From positions 34,434 to 56,163 of the forward strand of contig JAAUZW010000044.1 of NCBI GenBank assembly GCA_014804385.1: a stretch of 21,730 nucleotides of DNA. Reading direction: 5' to 3'. The notes beneath the pieces were generated by a model. The model searched no databases. It was not told the origin of the DNA and was given only the letters and a program-made list of their open reading frames with translations. The position numbers and the translations under genes are program-made. The DNA comes from Lachnospiraceae bacterium. Lineage in GTDB: Bacteria; Bacillota; Clostridia; Lachnospirales; Lachnospiraceae. Position 1 is the first letter of the stretch, and the number at the start of each line of letters is the position of its first letter. This document shows, one piece after another, positions 21,695 through 21,730 of the stretch.

Positions 21695-21730
21695 ATGCTT
21701 GATACAATACCTAATGAAGAAGAAATGACG
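21695..21730 (+). CDS. Start of a further gene, cut by the window end
   Basis: ATG 21695 lies six bases after AGGAGGG and opens MLDTIPNEEEMT, with no stop before the end of the window. Only twelve residues are visible, so no family can be given. It continues the plus-strand, element-then-gene pattern of the region. Confidence 0.6.
   Translation, partial: MLDTIPNEEEMT

Noticed and set aside
14854..21730. CRISPR array or tRNA/rRNA genes in the accessory region.
   Set aside because: The junction elements are irregularly spaced by whole genes and vary in sequence; no cloverleaf or rRNA-like sequence was recognised.

Overview
The window looks like the chromosome of a Clostridia species, most likely a Lachnospiraceae (Clostridium cluster XIVa) member. 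The evidence is the gene order yceD-rpmF-plsX-acpP-rnc-smc-ftsY, an L32 protein that begins MSICPKNKSS, strong SD-type ribosome binding sites, sigma-A promoters of TTGACA-17-TATAAT type, and a core that is clearly richer in GC than the accessory flanks. This assignment is made by recognition, without a database search.

Left flank (1-3230): mobile and toxin-type debris. It holds an intact PD-(D/E)XK 'transposase'-family nuclease, a frameshifted RHS-repeat C-terminal remnant followed by an AT-rich small gene in the position of an immunity gene, and a frameshifted Rpn-type nuclease remnant on the minus strand. A perfect 13-bp tandem duplication closes the flank.

Core (3239-14853): a perfect consensus promoter starts yceD and rpmF, followed by a terminator with a promoter embedded in its 3' end. 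Then come plsX and acpP (phospholipid and fatty-acid synthesis), rnc (RNase III), smc (chromosome organisation), ftsY (SRP receptor), ilvA (threonine ammonia-lyase, overlapping ftsY by 8 bases), a YitT-family membrane protein, a membrane-anchored GH25 muramidase, and an unusual protein joining a DUF1905-like barrel to a C39-like cysteine-peptidase fold. A strong bidirectional terminator ends the core.

Right flank (14854-21730): a run of unrelated small genes all on the plus strand, AT-rich except the ankyrin gene: a 5'-truncated alpha/beta hydrolase, an HD-domain protein, an Lnt-like acyltransferase/nitrilase, a NUDIX hydrolase, a small unknown protein, a HAD-fold protein, an AAC(6')-like acetyltransferase, an ankyrin-repeat protein, an unknown protein, a broken GNAT gene and the start of another gene. 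At six junctions there are related 34-52 base elements. Four have complementary outer arms (ATTCC.../...GGAAT type), and most end in AAAT[C/T]GG-ATTTG followed by the downstream ribosome binding site. Two of them share 19 of 23 bases although they lie 5.5 kb apart. With the single promoter at the left end and several genes surviving only as end fragments, this reads as a cassette-like array. It resembles an integron in organisation, but no integrase and no canonical attC core was seen. This is the most interesting part of the window.
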